From Bryoerythrophyllum caledonicum (taxonomy: Eukaryota > Streptophyta > Bryopsida > Pottiales > Pottiaceae): 64,000 bases of DNA. Position numbers and translations under genes: made by a program. The stretch is taken from assembly GCA_963971425.1 (NCBI GenBank), contig OZ020517.1:5954501-6018500 (forward strand), given 5' to 3'. The notes below the pieces were generated by a model. That model had not been told where the DNA came from, did no database searches, and saw nothing but the letters and a program-made list of their open reading frames with translations. Positions within the stretch are counted from its first letter, which is position 1; each line of letters begins with the position of its first letter. Below are positions 1 to 11,418 of the stretch, in pieces.

Positions 1-186
1 CTGTAGATTGTTTCTATAAAAATCATAAAAATTATTAAAATTGCATATACAAAAAAAAAAAATTAAAAATCATGAGTATCAATTCTAGAGTAATATGTAG
101 CTGACAAACTAGGCATATGTTTGATTAAATCTTTCCTTACATGAAATCTACCTATATAATAGGCATCAGTCTTTCTGTCCGCCGCT

Positions 187-236
187 CCCTAACCCTGTAC
201 CCTAACCCTAACCCCTAAATCCTAAACCTAAACCTA
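187..236. repeat. Degenerate telomere-type CCCTAA repeats
   Basis: A short run of CCCTAA, CCCTAAA and related variants lies just upstream of the Helitron helicase fragment. The units are imperfect, so this is an interstitial telomere-like patch or a cluster of telo-box motifs, not a chromosome end. The preceding 186 bases are AT-rich and I see nothing else in them. Confidence 0.6.
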
Positions 237-251
237 AGACTTCGCCGGAAC

Positions 252-560
252 ATGCGCGCTGTTGTTGATGAACGGCGTGTGGATTTGGGCAACCGTACAT
301 TTCTAGAGTGGCTCCTGGCGCTGGGGGAGGACAGGTTGGAGAAGGTGAAGGATGACATGATCACGTGTCCACAGGTGATGATTGTCAGCAATTACACCTT
401 GAACGGCTTGATCAATGCCGTCTATGGAGGAATTGCCGACGTCGAAGCAAATGCACACAAGTACTTCAGCGGTCGTGCCATCCTTGCCGCATGGAATGAC
501 GATGTTTCGCAGATCAACGCACGACGTTCCGAGGGATGCAAATTGCAATCTAAAATATAA
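252..560 (+). pseudogene. Helitron PIF1-like helicase fragment
   Basis: This 102-residue open frame matches the C-terminal part of Helitron-type PIF1 helicases: a region reading NGLINAVYGGI is followed by YFSGRAILAAWNDDVSQIN, the usual place where these proteins have Y-F-x-x-R-A-I-L-A-x-x-N-x-x-V-x-x-I-N. Rolling-circle replication domains, upstream helicase motifs and the last helicase motifs are all absent nearby, so only a remnant of an autonomous Helitron is present. I could not find a Helitron 5' TC or 3' CTRR terminus with confidence. It is not expected to be functional. Confidence 0.75.
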
Positions 561-1555
561 CACGTCAAACAAATTTTATTCTGAGTATTAATAAAAAACC
601 TTCTCTGGTCGGAACAACAGGTATCGATACTAGTTTCAAATAATACAATGGATTTGGAGAAGATGACTCATGTCTATCTCATCTAATGTAGTCATTAATG
701 ATATCTTATTTGCATCATCACTACATGAAACTTCAAGAGAGTGATAGTAGATCCTACAAGTTTTAGAGTACATCCATTAACAATAGGAATTCAATCCAAG
801 ATGACATCGGGAGATAATGACCACTTTTTGGCTCTGTGGGCTGTAAGGGTTCAAAGAATATTACAATTGGGGCCTGCACCACTACAACTCAGTCTACGCT
901 TCTTAACGTAGTGCAAACAACTATTCGGCATCAGAGGTTGCTCTACAGATGCTTCCAAGGGGGAGTCAAAAGTGGGTGACGATAAGCATCAACCTAGCCT
1001 TTCGACGCTAAACAGTCAAATTCGTCCAATTTCTTGCGGAGGTCCCAGTCTACACAGGTCATCAAAACTGTTTCTATACAATGTAAAGCAAGGACATTTA
1101 AGGACGGAATTATAAGTGGGGAAAATTAGACACGACCTTCCATCCCACTCACATGTCTTGGAGATCTCTGCAACAAAGTAAAAGCAGGTCACCAGAAATT
1201 CCACATTCTTTCGTGAGACCTGCCGCAACCCAAGCTTTCACACGTCGCAGGTCCACTGAAGGGTGCGTATCCAACCACACGGGTCACCGTGGAAGTTGAG
1301 TACAATTGCAGAAGGCCAATACGAACTCGCCTACCATCACAACCGCCTTCGACTTCGTACTTCGTCACTTCTGTACGCACTTTCTCTTGAAGCATCTTGG
1401 TATCCACGAGACAACCAATTAACCCTCCCGATTATGTTCGGTTCGGGAGACTGCCTGACAACCTGCTCGATCTCTGGTTGTATTTCAGCCTCTTTGCTGG
1501 GGGCTTGTGTGATCCCGTAACGCCGAATACCTGTAACCGTGGATATACACCCAAG
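561..1555. other. Intergenic, no gene seen
   Basis: About 1 kb between the Helitron fragment and the stop codon of the POLAR-like gene. Short frames here lack domain features or good splice context. The part next to 1555 probably includes the 3' untranslated region of the leftward gene. Confidence 0.5.
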
Positions 1556-4500
1556 TCAGCAACGAAGAAGGTTAACGTAGCCACTGTCTGGCCAAATATG
1601 TATCACGCGACAGGCCTCGTACATACCTCGAGAGAGCTGGGCATTCGATTCCAGATTCAGCGCTGGAATGGCATCAAACTTCACCCCTCCAGGATCAGCT
1701 GCTTCTTTCGCGCCATTCTCCAATACGCCCTTCATCGCCTTCCTGTCTTTGCTGATTATTTCAAGTCTTCGGAAGAACTCGTACTCCTCACGCACGGCAG
1801 CATCTAGCAGTTTCTGGTTCTCCCGGTTGTCGTCTGAGAGATCTGCCTCGGAGTCCGTCCTGTCATACATGTATGTGTCTTCCATATTGTACACATCTGC
1901 CTCCACGCCATCGTCTCTCTCCAGCGTGGCGAGTGCAGATTGTGCCTTCTTCACCAGCGAGTCCGACCCCAGTCTCGACTTCTCCACGATCCGCTTGATC
2001 AGCATCTTCCCCAGCATCTCCTCGGCCTCCAACACCAGATTCTCCTCGCTGAACACGTTCACGTCGTCGTACTCCTGCTGCTCTGATTCCGAGGCTCGCG
2101 ATTGGCACTCCCAATCAGACCCTGTTGCAGGACCAGGCGTCTCTCCCTCCATCAAACCTTCCCATCGAGCAATCTTCTCCAGCACTGTGGGGCTCAGGTC
2201 CCCAGGCCACTTCACAGGTGCAGTACGAGGTGTCCTTGAGGACGGCGGTTTTGCCTTCTCGACTGGGGTAGTGACCCCTGCCCTTCCGAACCCAACCGCT
2301 CCCTCAGAAGCTGGCTTCTTTGCCGACTCTAGATACTGGGCAGAAGATGAAGCCTCGGTTGTCCTGTAATCTGCAGGCTCGGTCTCTGATATGTCAGACA
2401 CAGATTTCGACGACTCCATTGCTTCGCTACATCTTACAACGTCTGGACACTGATTTGCATCTAAGCACGAGGACATGTCGTTCTCTAGCTTTCTATTCAG
2501 CACTCGACTACCCCAGTCAGAGTTCCATGATCCCCGTCTGCTTGGATGCGGTACCACAAGTGTTGCTCGGGATAATGATGTACCTTTGTTAGCTCCATAC
2601 TGGAATCCCTCAGGAGTCACGGCTGAATCTAAAGGATGATCCCAGGTATCTGAAATCGAGACTGAGCTTGAAAACAGCCCGTGGCTCGGAGTGGCACTGC
2701 CCATTTCCACACTCTCTGCACGATCAGCGTATGACTCTAATCCTTGAACAGAATCGATGAGTTGCGTGATGATCTGGGCATTGTCCAGTATCGGTTTGCA
2801 GTCCCTGGAGCTCGCATCACCATGGCATGGCAGATCTTCGTCAAGCCGGGTCATTGATTGCAATTGAAATGTGGACGGCTCCCCATTTCTTGACAATTCA
2901 GTGCCATTGAAACGCTTTCTTCCAATTTCTTTGGAATCCTGTGGCAATCAAAAGACAAAGTACGTTAAATATGGAACATTTTCAGCAAAGCTTTGAAACA
3001 GATTTGCAACGTAGACATGTTCAAAACTATGCAAACCCAGTTAATGCTATGATGCCCGCTCAGGTAAGTCGAGCCTAACAGCGTAAACATGTCAGTCAAA
3101 TTGAACTGCTGAGGTATCCCCTTCAGAGTTTTCCAAATCGCCCACAGTTTTGCCAAGCTATATAGAATTCTCAAGTCCAAGATGAGGGAAAATTCCTGGA
3201 GATTCTACTGTAGTGGACCTTATCAAAAAAAGCGAAGATAGGCAATATAATTAACAAATCAAACTTTTGAATGTACCTGTTTTTTGGTTTCCGTGTCCAA
3301 GCATGACTTCACCTCTCCTTGTGCTGCAGGTTCTAGGGTAAACCGTGAACCTAATCCTGCTTGCTCTTCCTCTGACACAGTGCATCCAGCTGACAAACCA
3401 TTTCCGAGAGTCGAAAAATGAGAGAATTCTTGACCACCTATATGATCACCACCTCTCGAAGCAGCAGATGTTTCTGAAGCATCGTCCCTGACAGATGATT
3501 TGTTTTCAACAAGGGTAACAACCTCGGTGGGTGCGCGTGGAGGCAAAGATTCATCGCCTGCGAACATGAACCCGTGTAATAGGCCATCAGAATAGCTTAC
3601 AGCACTCATTTAGAACTACAATATTCCACGTAAAGGAAAACTTAAGCACTTGCAGCAAAGTCTAATGTTCACCGTTTTACTTCCGGGCACGAAGCTGATG
3701 ATTTCAGATGCTGGGATAGATTTTTCACAGCGGACTACGATAGTTACTACAAGAATTGGAAAAATACCCGAAGCAGGTACAAACGAACCCTCAGTTAAGC
3801 GTCTGACTCTGTCTTTCCAATCCTCAAGCTCCTTCTCCCTGCTTTGTAGCTTTGACAGCGCTGCTTCAAGATCCTCTTCTAATTCATTGATTAGCACCTC
3901 TTGCCGAGTAGTCTGATTTTCACCAAAGACTCCAACCATCAGCATGAAGCACATCGACTGTCATAAATTACAAGACATCAACGGATCACCAGATCCGACA
4001 AGTAGGCAATCAAGAGCGATAGTTGATTGAACCAACCACTAGCGAATGAAAATAGAACTGCACAAACCTGCAGTTTGCGCAATAAACGCGTCAACTCTCT
4101 TGGCGAAACTGCAAAATTGTTCGAGCGCACAGGTTGGCCGGAGGGTGACCCATCCTCATCCGTAGAATCCTCTACTTCGGCAGGTAAGCCTGCTGGTGCT
4201 AGATCACCATAAACCACGGATGCGTCAACGTCCATCTGCAACATCAACACCGATGAAATCATTAATCTGCAAACACATGGGGTGGCGTCTTGTAACATAC
4301 TGTACTTTGATGTATTACTGACATGTACACAGATGCAGTTATTGGTTGAGAGTTGCCTAACTAGCACTCAAACTCTATATACCGATGTTCAAGGGGTCGA
4401 ACCTCATCTAAAGTAGAGTACTGGCTCTCCATGGCTACGGAATCACCCCCAGTCAGTTGATCGAGTTCAGCCTCCAACTCAGCTTCAAGCTCAGCCATCT

Positions 4501-6686
4501 GATCTTCTTGCGGCTCTGATTCCTGCTGCATAGATCCAAACCAGTGATGGCATGTTCAGGCCCTTAACATTCGTTTTTTCAGTTCTCAATTTACTCATCA
4601 AGCATGCGAAGGGAACGAGCATTGTAGAGAAGTCAAGTCTCCGTAATTGAACCAACTATGAGAACAAGTTAGTTTGTGATATACGAACACTCTCTACTGC
4701 TATGCCAAAATGCTGAAACGCTGAAGGCACGAAGTTGCTTACGATAGCTGAGTCAAATCTGTTCGAGTGTGCATCACTTTCCCTTCTTGCAAGTTCCAAC
4801 TTCAGAGTCTCCAGCTCCGCTTGCGTCTCTTGCAGAAGCTGGCTCAGTCTTTTCGTTTCAATTTTCTCCTGGTTGGAAGCAAACAATACTCCAAGGGCCA
4901 ACCCAAAACTGAATAGCAGAGTCTCGAAAGAAGGCGACGTTGGACCTGAAAGGGAACGAGGGAACGAATGTGAGTAAACTTAGTACATCCACTGATTATC
5001 TACCAGCAGCAACGCAAGATAAGATGTTCCGGTTCCAACAATCCAATAATTCTCATGGTCCTAGTCAATCGTCTGATTTCCAGCTTAACCAGAGCTCATC
5101 TTGAGTGCGCAAGGAAAATATGAGTAAGAAATCTTAATTTTGGAAAGGAACAAATCAATGGACTTCTCTACAGTTGAAGAAAACTTAAATAAAGAATGAT
5201 ATTACTGATAACAAACGAATTGACGTAGAAAGAAAAAATGATCAGTTCACGTAAAAGAAATAAAAAAGATTCGTTCTTGCTTTTCGATAATTTCCGCTTT
5301 GCAGATTATGCTGTTAAAACGTGGAGAACGACTGTGTCGAATTCACAAGATGGTAAACCAGTCTACACTAGATTTAGAGATCTAGGAAGATGGCAAAAGG
5401 AAATCCAATTTTTTTTAAATTCAAATCGAAGAGTCAAATATTTAAGAGGTGCAAAATTTTCGACTAACATCACCCACATGTGGGCTCGACTTACGAAAGC
5501 AAGAGTCGGAATCATTTGAAAGTGCCAAGAGTGAGGATTGGCAAAGGGGCTCCTTACCATTGCGGACACGCGAGAAACTTGAAGCGAAATCGTCTGATCG
5601 AACGAGCATACGGCTACTATCACCCTTTGTGACACTCTCAGCTTTCCTTGACATCGATAGCTTTGCCGCATATTCCTTCAGGAATTTCGGCAGATTCGGC
5701 AGCTTAGGTAAAGCAATCATCCTGGACTTTGAGGTATTCTCCTCCCCGACATAAGCATGAGTTGAAGGCGATGCAGTGCTGTTGTCCGTCAAGGTCGCTT
5801 CGTCATCGTCATCGTCATCGTCACCTTCACCTTCGAACTCCTCAGCTACTGAGGTTGAGAAATCAAGCGGCCTGCTAACAAAATTGGCTCGACTACTAAT
5901 AGCTGCGTCCAGCATTTGAGCCCTGAGACAACTCTCCAAAGACGACACGGGCTTTGGGGAACCCCTCAGACCCCGCAGTCTCCGAGCCAAAGCTGCACCC
6001 TTACTCGTTTTTTTCGGAGATCTTCTCACAGGACCTCCGCTCATTTGATGCTCTTCAACAATAGCAGGCATCTTTCCCAAAACGCCAGACGCATCATAGG
6101 CCAAAAAAGGGGTAGCTTCTCCCGTCCATCCCTGTATATGAGTTCAACCTATATATGATCTCATTTGCAAGCTCGTTCTCGATAACATATTTACAAGCCT
6201 TTTTAGAGTTCAACAGTAGTTATACAAGTCGCTATCCAGTCCGAATTTCTTACTGTCGTATGTGTAGAATCTGCACAACAAAGTCAATTAAGAGAATGTG
6301 CACCTCTTTTGTGCCGGTCTTGTCTCCCATTCATCCCAAGAACATATAGAGGTCTTCCCCTGCTCGCTGCTAGAGATCATATGGGAATATCAACCTGCAT
6401 CCCGAGCAACACTACGCTCAATGAGTGCATTTCGCGGCTTACTTCCAAGAAGACGGGATGTCCTGACAGATTGCAAACATGGACCTGACACAAGCAGCAC
6501 GAGTCTGTACTCTTTCCCCGGAGGCGCAAAGGTATGACGATTGACTGTGAGAGTGCAAACTTTTGAAGGAATGAGGTCTTCCGTAAATCTACTGTCCACT
6601 AACGCTGAAAATACCCTATCTCTAAACAACAGCTGTACCTCAGGAGACAAGAGTGCACCGAACATATTACGAGAACGAAGAAGCAT
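1556..6686 (-). CDS. POLAR-like coiled-coil protein, 9 exons
   Basis: I join nine exons on the minus strand: 6686-6395, 6270-6254, 6131-5495, 4945-4743, 4525-4403, 4235-4068, 3912-3768, 3557-3277 and 2938-1556. All junctions are GT-AG and in phase, giving 1082 residues. The start is the ATG at 6686, with an in-frame TAG 18 bases upstream. A hydrophobic segment (about 324-338) is followed by a coiled coil (341-373). Near 467 comes VSPRELTRLLRKL, then a second coiled coil with REKELEDWKD. This order (hydrophobic anchor, VSP-E-L box, coiled coil ending in a W-K-D box) is typical of POLAR and POLAR-like proteins, which in Arabidopsis mark a polar cortical domain in stomatal-lineage cells. An acidic run sits in exon 3. 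The long last exon and the first exon do not resemble anything I know. Exon 2 is only 17 nt. Function in this plant is inferred from family only. Confidence 0.75.
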
Positions 6687-7837
6687 TCCTTGCCCTAAAT
6701 TCTAAACCTGTCTTGCTTCAAACATGAAGCGGCGATTCATTCATAGTTGCTTCAGAAAAAAAGATGCTGCCAATTCTACTCTCATCACACATGTCTTCGT
6801 TCCGCAACACCTGGAAAATGTTAGCGATGAAGACTCTACACATCGGACTTAAATCCACCTCGAGTACTGAAACACCAGATTGTCGCGAGAAAGATTCTAA
6901 ATCCAAATGTAAATTCCTCAATTGCCGAAAGACCTAAACCGCCGAAGCACATATCCACAGGAAAAAGAGCCTCACCACTCGCCAAATGCCATTCTTAAGT
7001 GCTACTGCATCGTCATTTCCTGAACACAATCTGAAAACTTTCCAAAAACAAAGAACAACTCCTGGACTCCACTAGAGTCAAGAAACACACTACCAAAACA
7101 AAAAGAACTGATCGCAAATCAGGCGCGCAGAATCGTTCTCTAAAAAACCACGACAGAGGAAATGCACTTCGACACGCACGCTCCAGACCTAACACGACAT
7201 CGATTACGCACGCTACATCGCCCTCGGCCTCTCCTCTCCTCTCCGCAATCAGCTAGCTCCAAAACAACGCAACCTGCACTCTTCCACGCATCCCGGCCAG
7301 CTCCTTCCACCACGCATCCCCTCCTCCAAATGCACTAACGCATCTCTCACTCCATACGCATATATCTCCCCCTCAAGCAATGAAATCTCCTGCTCCTAAT
7401 GCATCTCTCATCCCGCACGAATCTCCCTTCCCTCACATCCGCGCCACAAGAACACGCCCGACGCTCGCTCTTACCTCCGCCGGCCGGACGGAGCGACCAC
7501 CTCGCCTCCTCTCTCGTCGACCTCAGAAGCTCTCAAAACGCACAACTCACTCGCTCCAAAGAACAACTCACTCGCTCCAACACAACTCAACTCGCTCCAA
7601 AGAACAAGAAGTGGATGAAGCAGGCGAGATGAAGGCTCACATGAGGTGAAACAGGAAAAGGAGATGAGCGTACCTGCACTGCGCGGCGTGCACCACCGGA
7701 AGGCGAGGGGGCGAGACGAGACGAGCCATGGCCAAAGAAGCAGCCGAGGTGCACTGTAGGGCGCGCGCACTAACCAAACGCGCCGCGGGGCTCGCAGCCA
7801 TGAAAGGCCGTTTGTATGAAACGGCGTTCGGACGGCG
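6687..7837 (-). promoter_or_regulatory. 5' UTR and promoter region of POLAR-like gene
   Basis: This stretch lies upstream of the minus-strand ATG. A good acceptor (CATTTTCCAG on the minus strand near 6811) suggests at least one untranslated leader exon around 6711-6810. Pyrimidine-rich sequence at 7220-7250 and imperfect direct repeats containing CTCGCTCCAA at 7548-7602 lie where a promoter would be expected. No TATA box stands out. Several small frames of about 60-100 codons here look like chance frames in GC-rich sequence. Confidence 0.4.
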
Positions 7838-9519
7838 TTAGGACGGCGATCCGACGGCGTTTCTAACTGCGCTTATCTTACCAGACGAACCGACGAAGTG
7901 TTTGTCGCGTTCTGCAGTGAATGGCTGGGATGGCGCCAGAGATGGACGGAGATTCTCCCACGATGAGTCCATGGCGCGGCCGTTCGTCGGACGAATTCCA
8001 CGCATATTCGTTGACTGAGCTTCCATTTTGCAGCACCTGTCCAAGCCGCTCTTTTTGATAATAGAAAGGGAGTTATTTGTAAAGTTATCCAAGCTTTCTA
8101 ACTCCTTTTCTCCGGTTTGAATCAATGAAATTATTTTTTTATGTTTAAACTTGTGGATCCCCAATGGCCCAAGGGCAAATCCTAGTTAAGTAAATGTATG
8201 CCCGTAAATTACTTTAAATGTTTGTTTTCTTTTTTTAATTATATACCTCTTAGATACTTGGGTTGCCTAGGTATATAAAGTAAAAGTATAAAGTCTTTGA
8301 AAAACATAATAAGCTTTGTTGGACAGACAGTGATTTCTTACAATAGGAAAAGAGAAATTATTTTTTTAGATAGAGATGATTAATATCCACAGTGGGCTCA
8401 ATGTCAAAGAAGGCTTATATGAGGATGCAAGAATAGTATTGGGTGGGTAACCAAGGAAGCTAGGTCAAAATTTCCTCATTCTTCTTTTGACAAGTTTTCT
8501 TGTAGAGCCTTGGAACGATGGAGCTTTGGTGCTTCGGTATTTTAGAATGTCTATCCTTTTAAAAAAAACCTATATTTATTAATCCTTTGATGATTATTAA
8601 TTGTTGTGGTATGTAATTATTTATTATCTAATGCGGCTGCAAGAGGGGGGTGGCTTCCATCGCTGCCCCTCCTCGTGTGGTTGCACAAGGAGCAAATAAT
8701 TCAAATTTAAAGGTTCTTGTTTCACTACCGTGGTCCACGCTGACGAGTGCCCTATGTTGAGCAATGGACCAATGCGAGTTGTTCCACATCCTACCGGGGC
8801 AACACTTGTAGCTTTCATTTGCTTCCCTTCCAAGAGTTCCAAGTAGTTTTTATCTCCCTTATTAAGTATTTTCATCTTTCGCTTGTAGTACTTGTTTGTT
8901 GTTGACATCTTGCCAATATTTAGCCTTAGATGTAATTTACCACCCACTTAGGGTTTCATTCTAAACAACCCGGCTCAACGAGGTTGATAAGATTAGCCTC
9001 TGGATTTGAAGAAGACAATAGGGTTAAATGGTGAATTTACACCCTCTTCAAACCTCGTGGCCCTATTGAAGTAGGAAACAACCACACACCAATATGTAGC
9101 ATGTAGCCACTGTCCCCAACAGCTCGTGGTCACGAGAGCGGCCCCTAGCCCGTGGGTTGCCCCGACCCCATGCTCAAAATGAGCGGGCAAACCTATGCTT
9201 CGGGTTTGTCCTCCACAGCTGCACGAGGTGAAGCAAACATTGATTTTTGGTCCTTGTAATTCCATGGTCAAACCATCTACAATCCACCTCCAAGTGAGGA
9301 TATGTTTTGCACATCACATTTTAGAAACATGCACATTATTTCACTTTTTAAAAATTGTAGGAAGAGCATTTTACATTGCTAACACATAATTTTTACATGG
9401 GTTTCTCTTCATCCTCTTTGGGGAAAAAATGTATCGAAGGTATACCCCCCCAGTGACCGCCACCTTCCTATCACTGCCACTCTATATTTGATTCCAATTC
9501 CACCGCATATCCACCCCAT
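7838..9519. other. Intergenic, no gene seen
   Basis: No convincing gene. At the left edge a GACGGCG heptamer recurs several times within about 60 bases (7815-7860). The rest is mixed-composition DNA with scattered short frames lacking recognisable motifs. Confidence 0.5.
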
Positions 9520-9745
9520 TTCCACCCATTCACTCTTTGTTAGCTCCAAATTGGGGCTTACTATTGGTCAAGACCCCTAACTTTTGGTCGGCGCTAATGG
9601 GGGGTATGTAGTTGCAGAAATAGGCTAAACATGGCTGACCACTTTGAAAATTCATAACTAATTCACATCTCATTGGAAAAATATAAAATCACTTGGGTTG
9701 AGATGGTAGTTTCATTGACTATCACTGAAAATAAATGTATGATTA
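9520..9745 (+). repeat. Dispersed repeat, copy A
   Basis: Diverged direct copy of 10700-10925. Shared blocks in the same order include GTCAAGACCC, TTTTGGTCG, ATGGGGGGT, CTAAACATGG, CACTTTGAAAATTCATAA, ATCGGAAAAATAT or its variant, AAATCACTTGG, and a final CTATC-CTG-AAAATA. Probably two old copies of one non-coding mobile element or one old segmental duplication. No coding capacity is visible. Confidence 0.7.
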
Positions 9746-10699
9746 TGTTGGTGATTTGAATGGGAGAATGGATGGATTAGGTGTTTGAAGATTGGGCGAC
9801 GTGGAATGAGCAGAGGCGCCGGTGAGCTGTGGAATGCGAGGGAAGGGGTGGCGTGAAACGCACGTCGTGTTTTGACTCGCTCCATCGATGATCTACGCAC
9901 GCTCATCATTCCACTTGTGCACTAACCAAAGGCGTCAGAGGTCAGGTGTGTGGACTTCGGAGCTGACTTCGCACACTCAGTGCCTCAGACGCACATGTGT
10001 GCGGATGAGCCTCCAACGATTGGTGATGGGCCCCACTAAACAAAAGGTAAATTTGGATAAATTTTAAATATGTAAATTGGTTCCTAGGTGTAAATGCATT
10101 GGGAACGCTGGGAACGCGTTGGGGAACACGGTGGGAACTCTGAGGAACAACATGGGAACTCATTCGGGATGCAATGGGAACGTTGTGGTAATAATATGGT
10201 TCAAAAGGTAAATGAGAAGAGGGTAACCACATGGTTTGGTTAGGAACCACATCGGATTTTACCATGAAACTGATGTGGGCATGAGGAGCCAAACCCAAAC
10301 TTTCAGGGACCATATCTAGGAGATGAAGCCCCATATGGTCGTCACTGTGCGTTGGCCTAGTAGCTCCACCTTCATTGTCTGCAGGCTCTAGTCTACTTGG
10401 AAGTTCACATTCTGGAGCTGGATAAACCTGAATCTCCTTCGTGATGTGGGACAAGTTGTATCCATGATTCTATTTCTACTGAAGATCATCTTTAGCTAAA
10501 GCTGGACAGGAGAAGAAATAAAGTATCAACTTCCCTTCATAGGTCTACGAGCAAGAAGATGAGTTCTCCATCCTTAACTCTTTAATGCCTACAAGCTTAG
10601 GAGACTTGGGAAGAACTACAACTGTAATAATGTAAGCATCCCCATAACCAACCAAATCCCATAACCAACGCCCATAAAATTGGGGTATATCCAACCCAC

Positions 10700-10925
10700 T
10701 TCCATCCCATTACACCCATTAAGACCCAAATGGAGGTTTGTTATAAGTCAAGACCCTTGTTTTTGGTCGTTGCATATGGGGGGTGCCTATTGGTGGCCAC
10801 CCACTAAACATGGTAGCACACTTTGAAAATTCATAAGTAACTCAGTTTTCATCGGAAAAATATGAAATCACTTGGATTGAAATTGTAATTCTATTGGCTA
10901 TCGCTGGAAAATAGATTTATTTTTT
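10700..10925 (+). repeat. Dispersed repeat, copy B
   Basis: Partner of the copy at 9520-9745, same orientation, about 1.2 kb away. Point differences and small indels are spread over the whole length, so the duplication is not recent. The interval between the copies holds a patch with repeated TGGGAAC-type words (10100-10190) and a long minus-strand frame that I do not accept as a gene. Confidence 0.7.
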
Positions 10926-11418
10926 ATTTGCGCTCCCCATATGTGCACATTGCTTAACTTGTTGGTTATCGGGGGATTTACCAAGTTAGATCATGTAGAA
11001 CATCACCTGTATAGAGGGTACATTTTATTGCGACCCCTCTTCACGGAAATTGCTATAGTCTGCCGCATTAATCGGAAGCACACATATCCTTGGAACTTAA
11101 TTTTGAGTTGCGGATCAAACAAAGATGAAGTATTGGTTCACCAAATTTGCAGAATACTCCAAAAGTGACCACCTTTGGACCTCTTGTTCTTAAAGCGTTG
11201 TAGGTAAAGAGTTATGCGGCAAAAACCGACTACAAGGCAAGTTTTACTATTTCACGACATCAAAACTATTATAATAGATATTGATATTGCCTTATAATCT
11301 TCCAACATGGGGGCCAACAAACACCATTAATGGCTAATAATCTCACAGCCAATTAGCGGATATCTCTAATAGTAGAAGGCAGTGCACTCTCTCTCCAAGA
11401 TCTTATGGCATTCCAGTA
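10926..11418. other. Intergenic and 3' side of IPK gene
   Basis: About 490 bases between repeat copy B and the stop codon of the isopentenyl phosphate kinase gene. No gene seen; the right part is presumably the 3' untranslated region of that gene. Confidence 0.5.

Noticed and set aside
1668-2369. 233-codon plus-strand frame
   Set aside because: It is the antisense of the long last exon of the POLAR-like gene and is Ser-rich with no domain.
9942-10454. 170-codon minus-strand frame with recurring VP words
   Set aside because: It starts at no strong ATG context, has no recognisable domain, and the VP words reflect repeated GGGAAC motifs in DNA.
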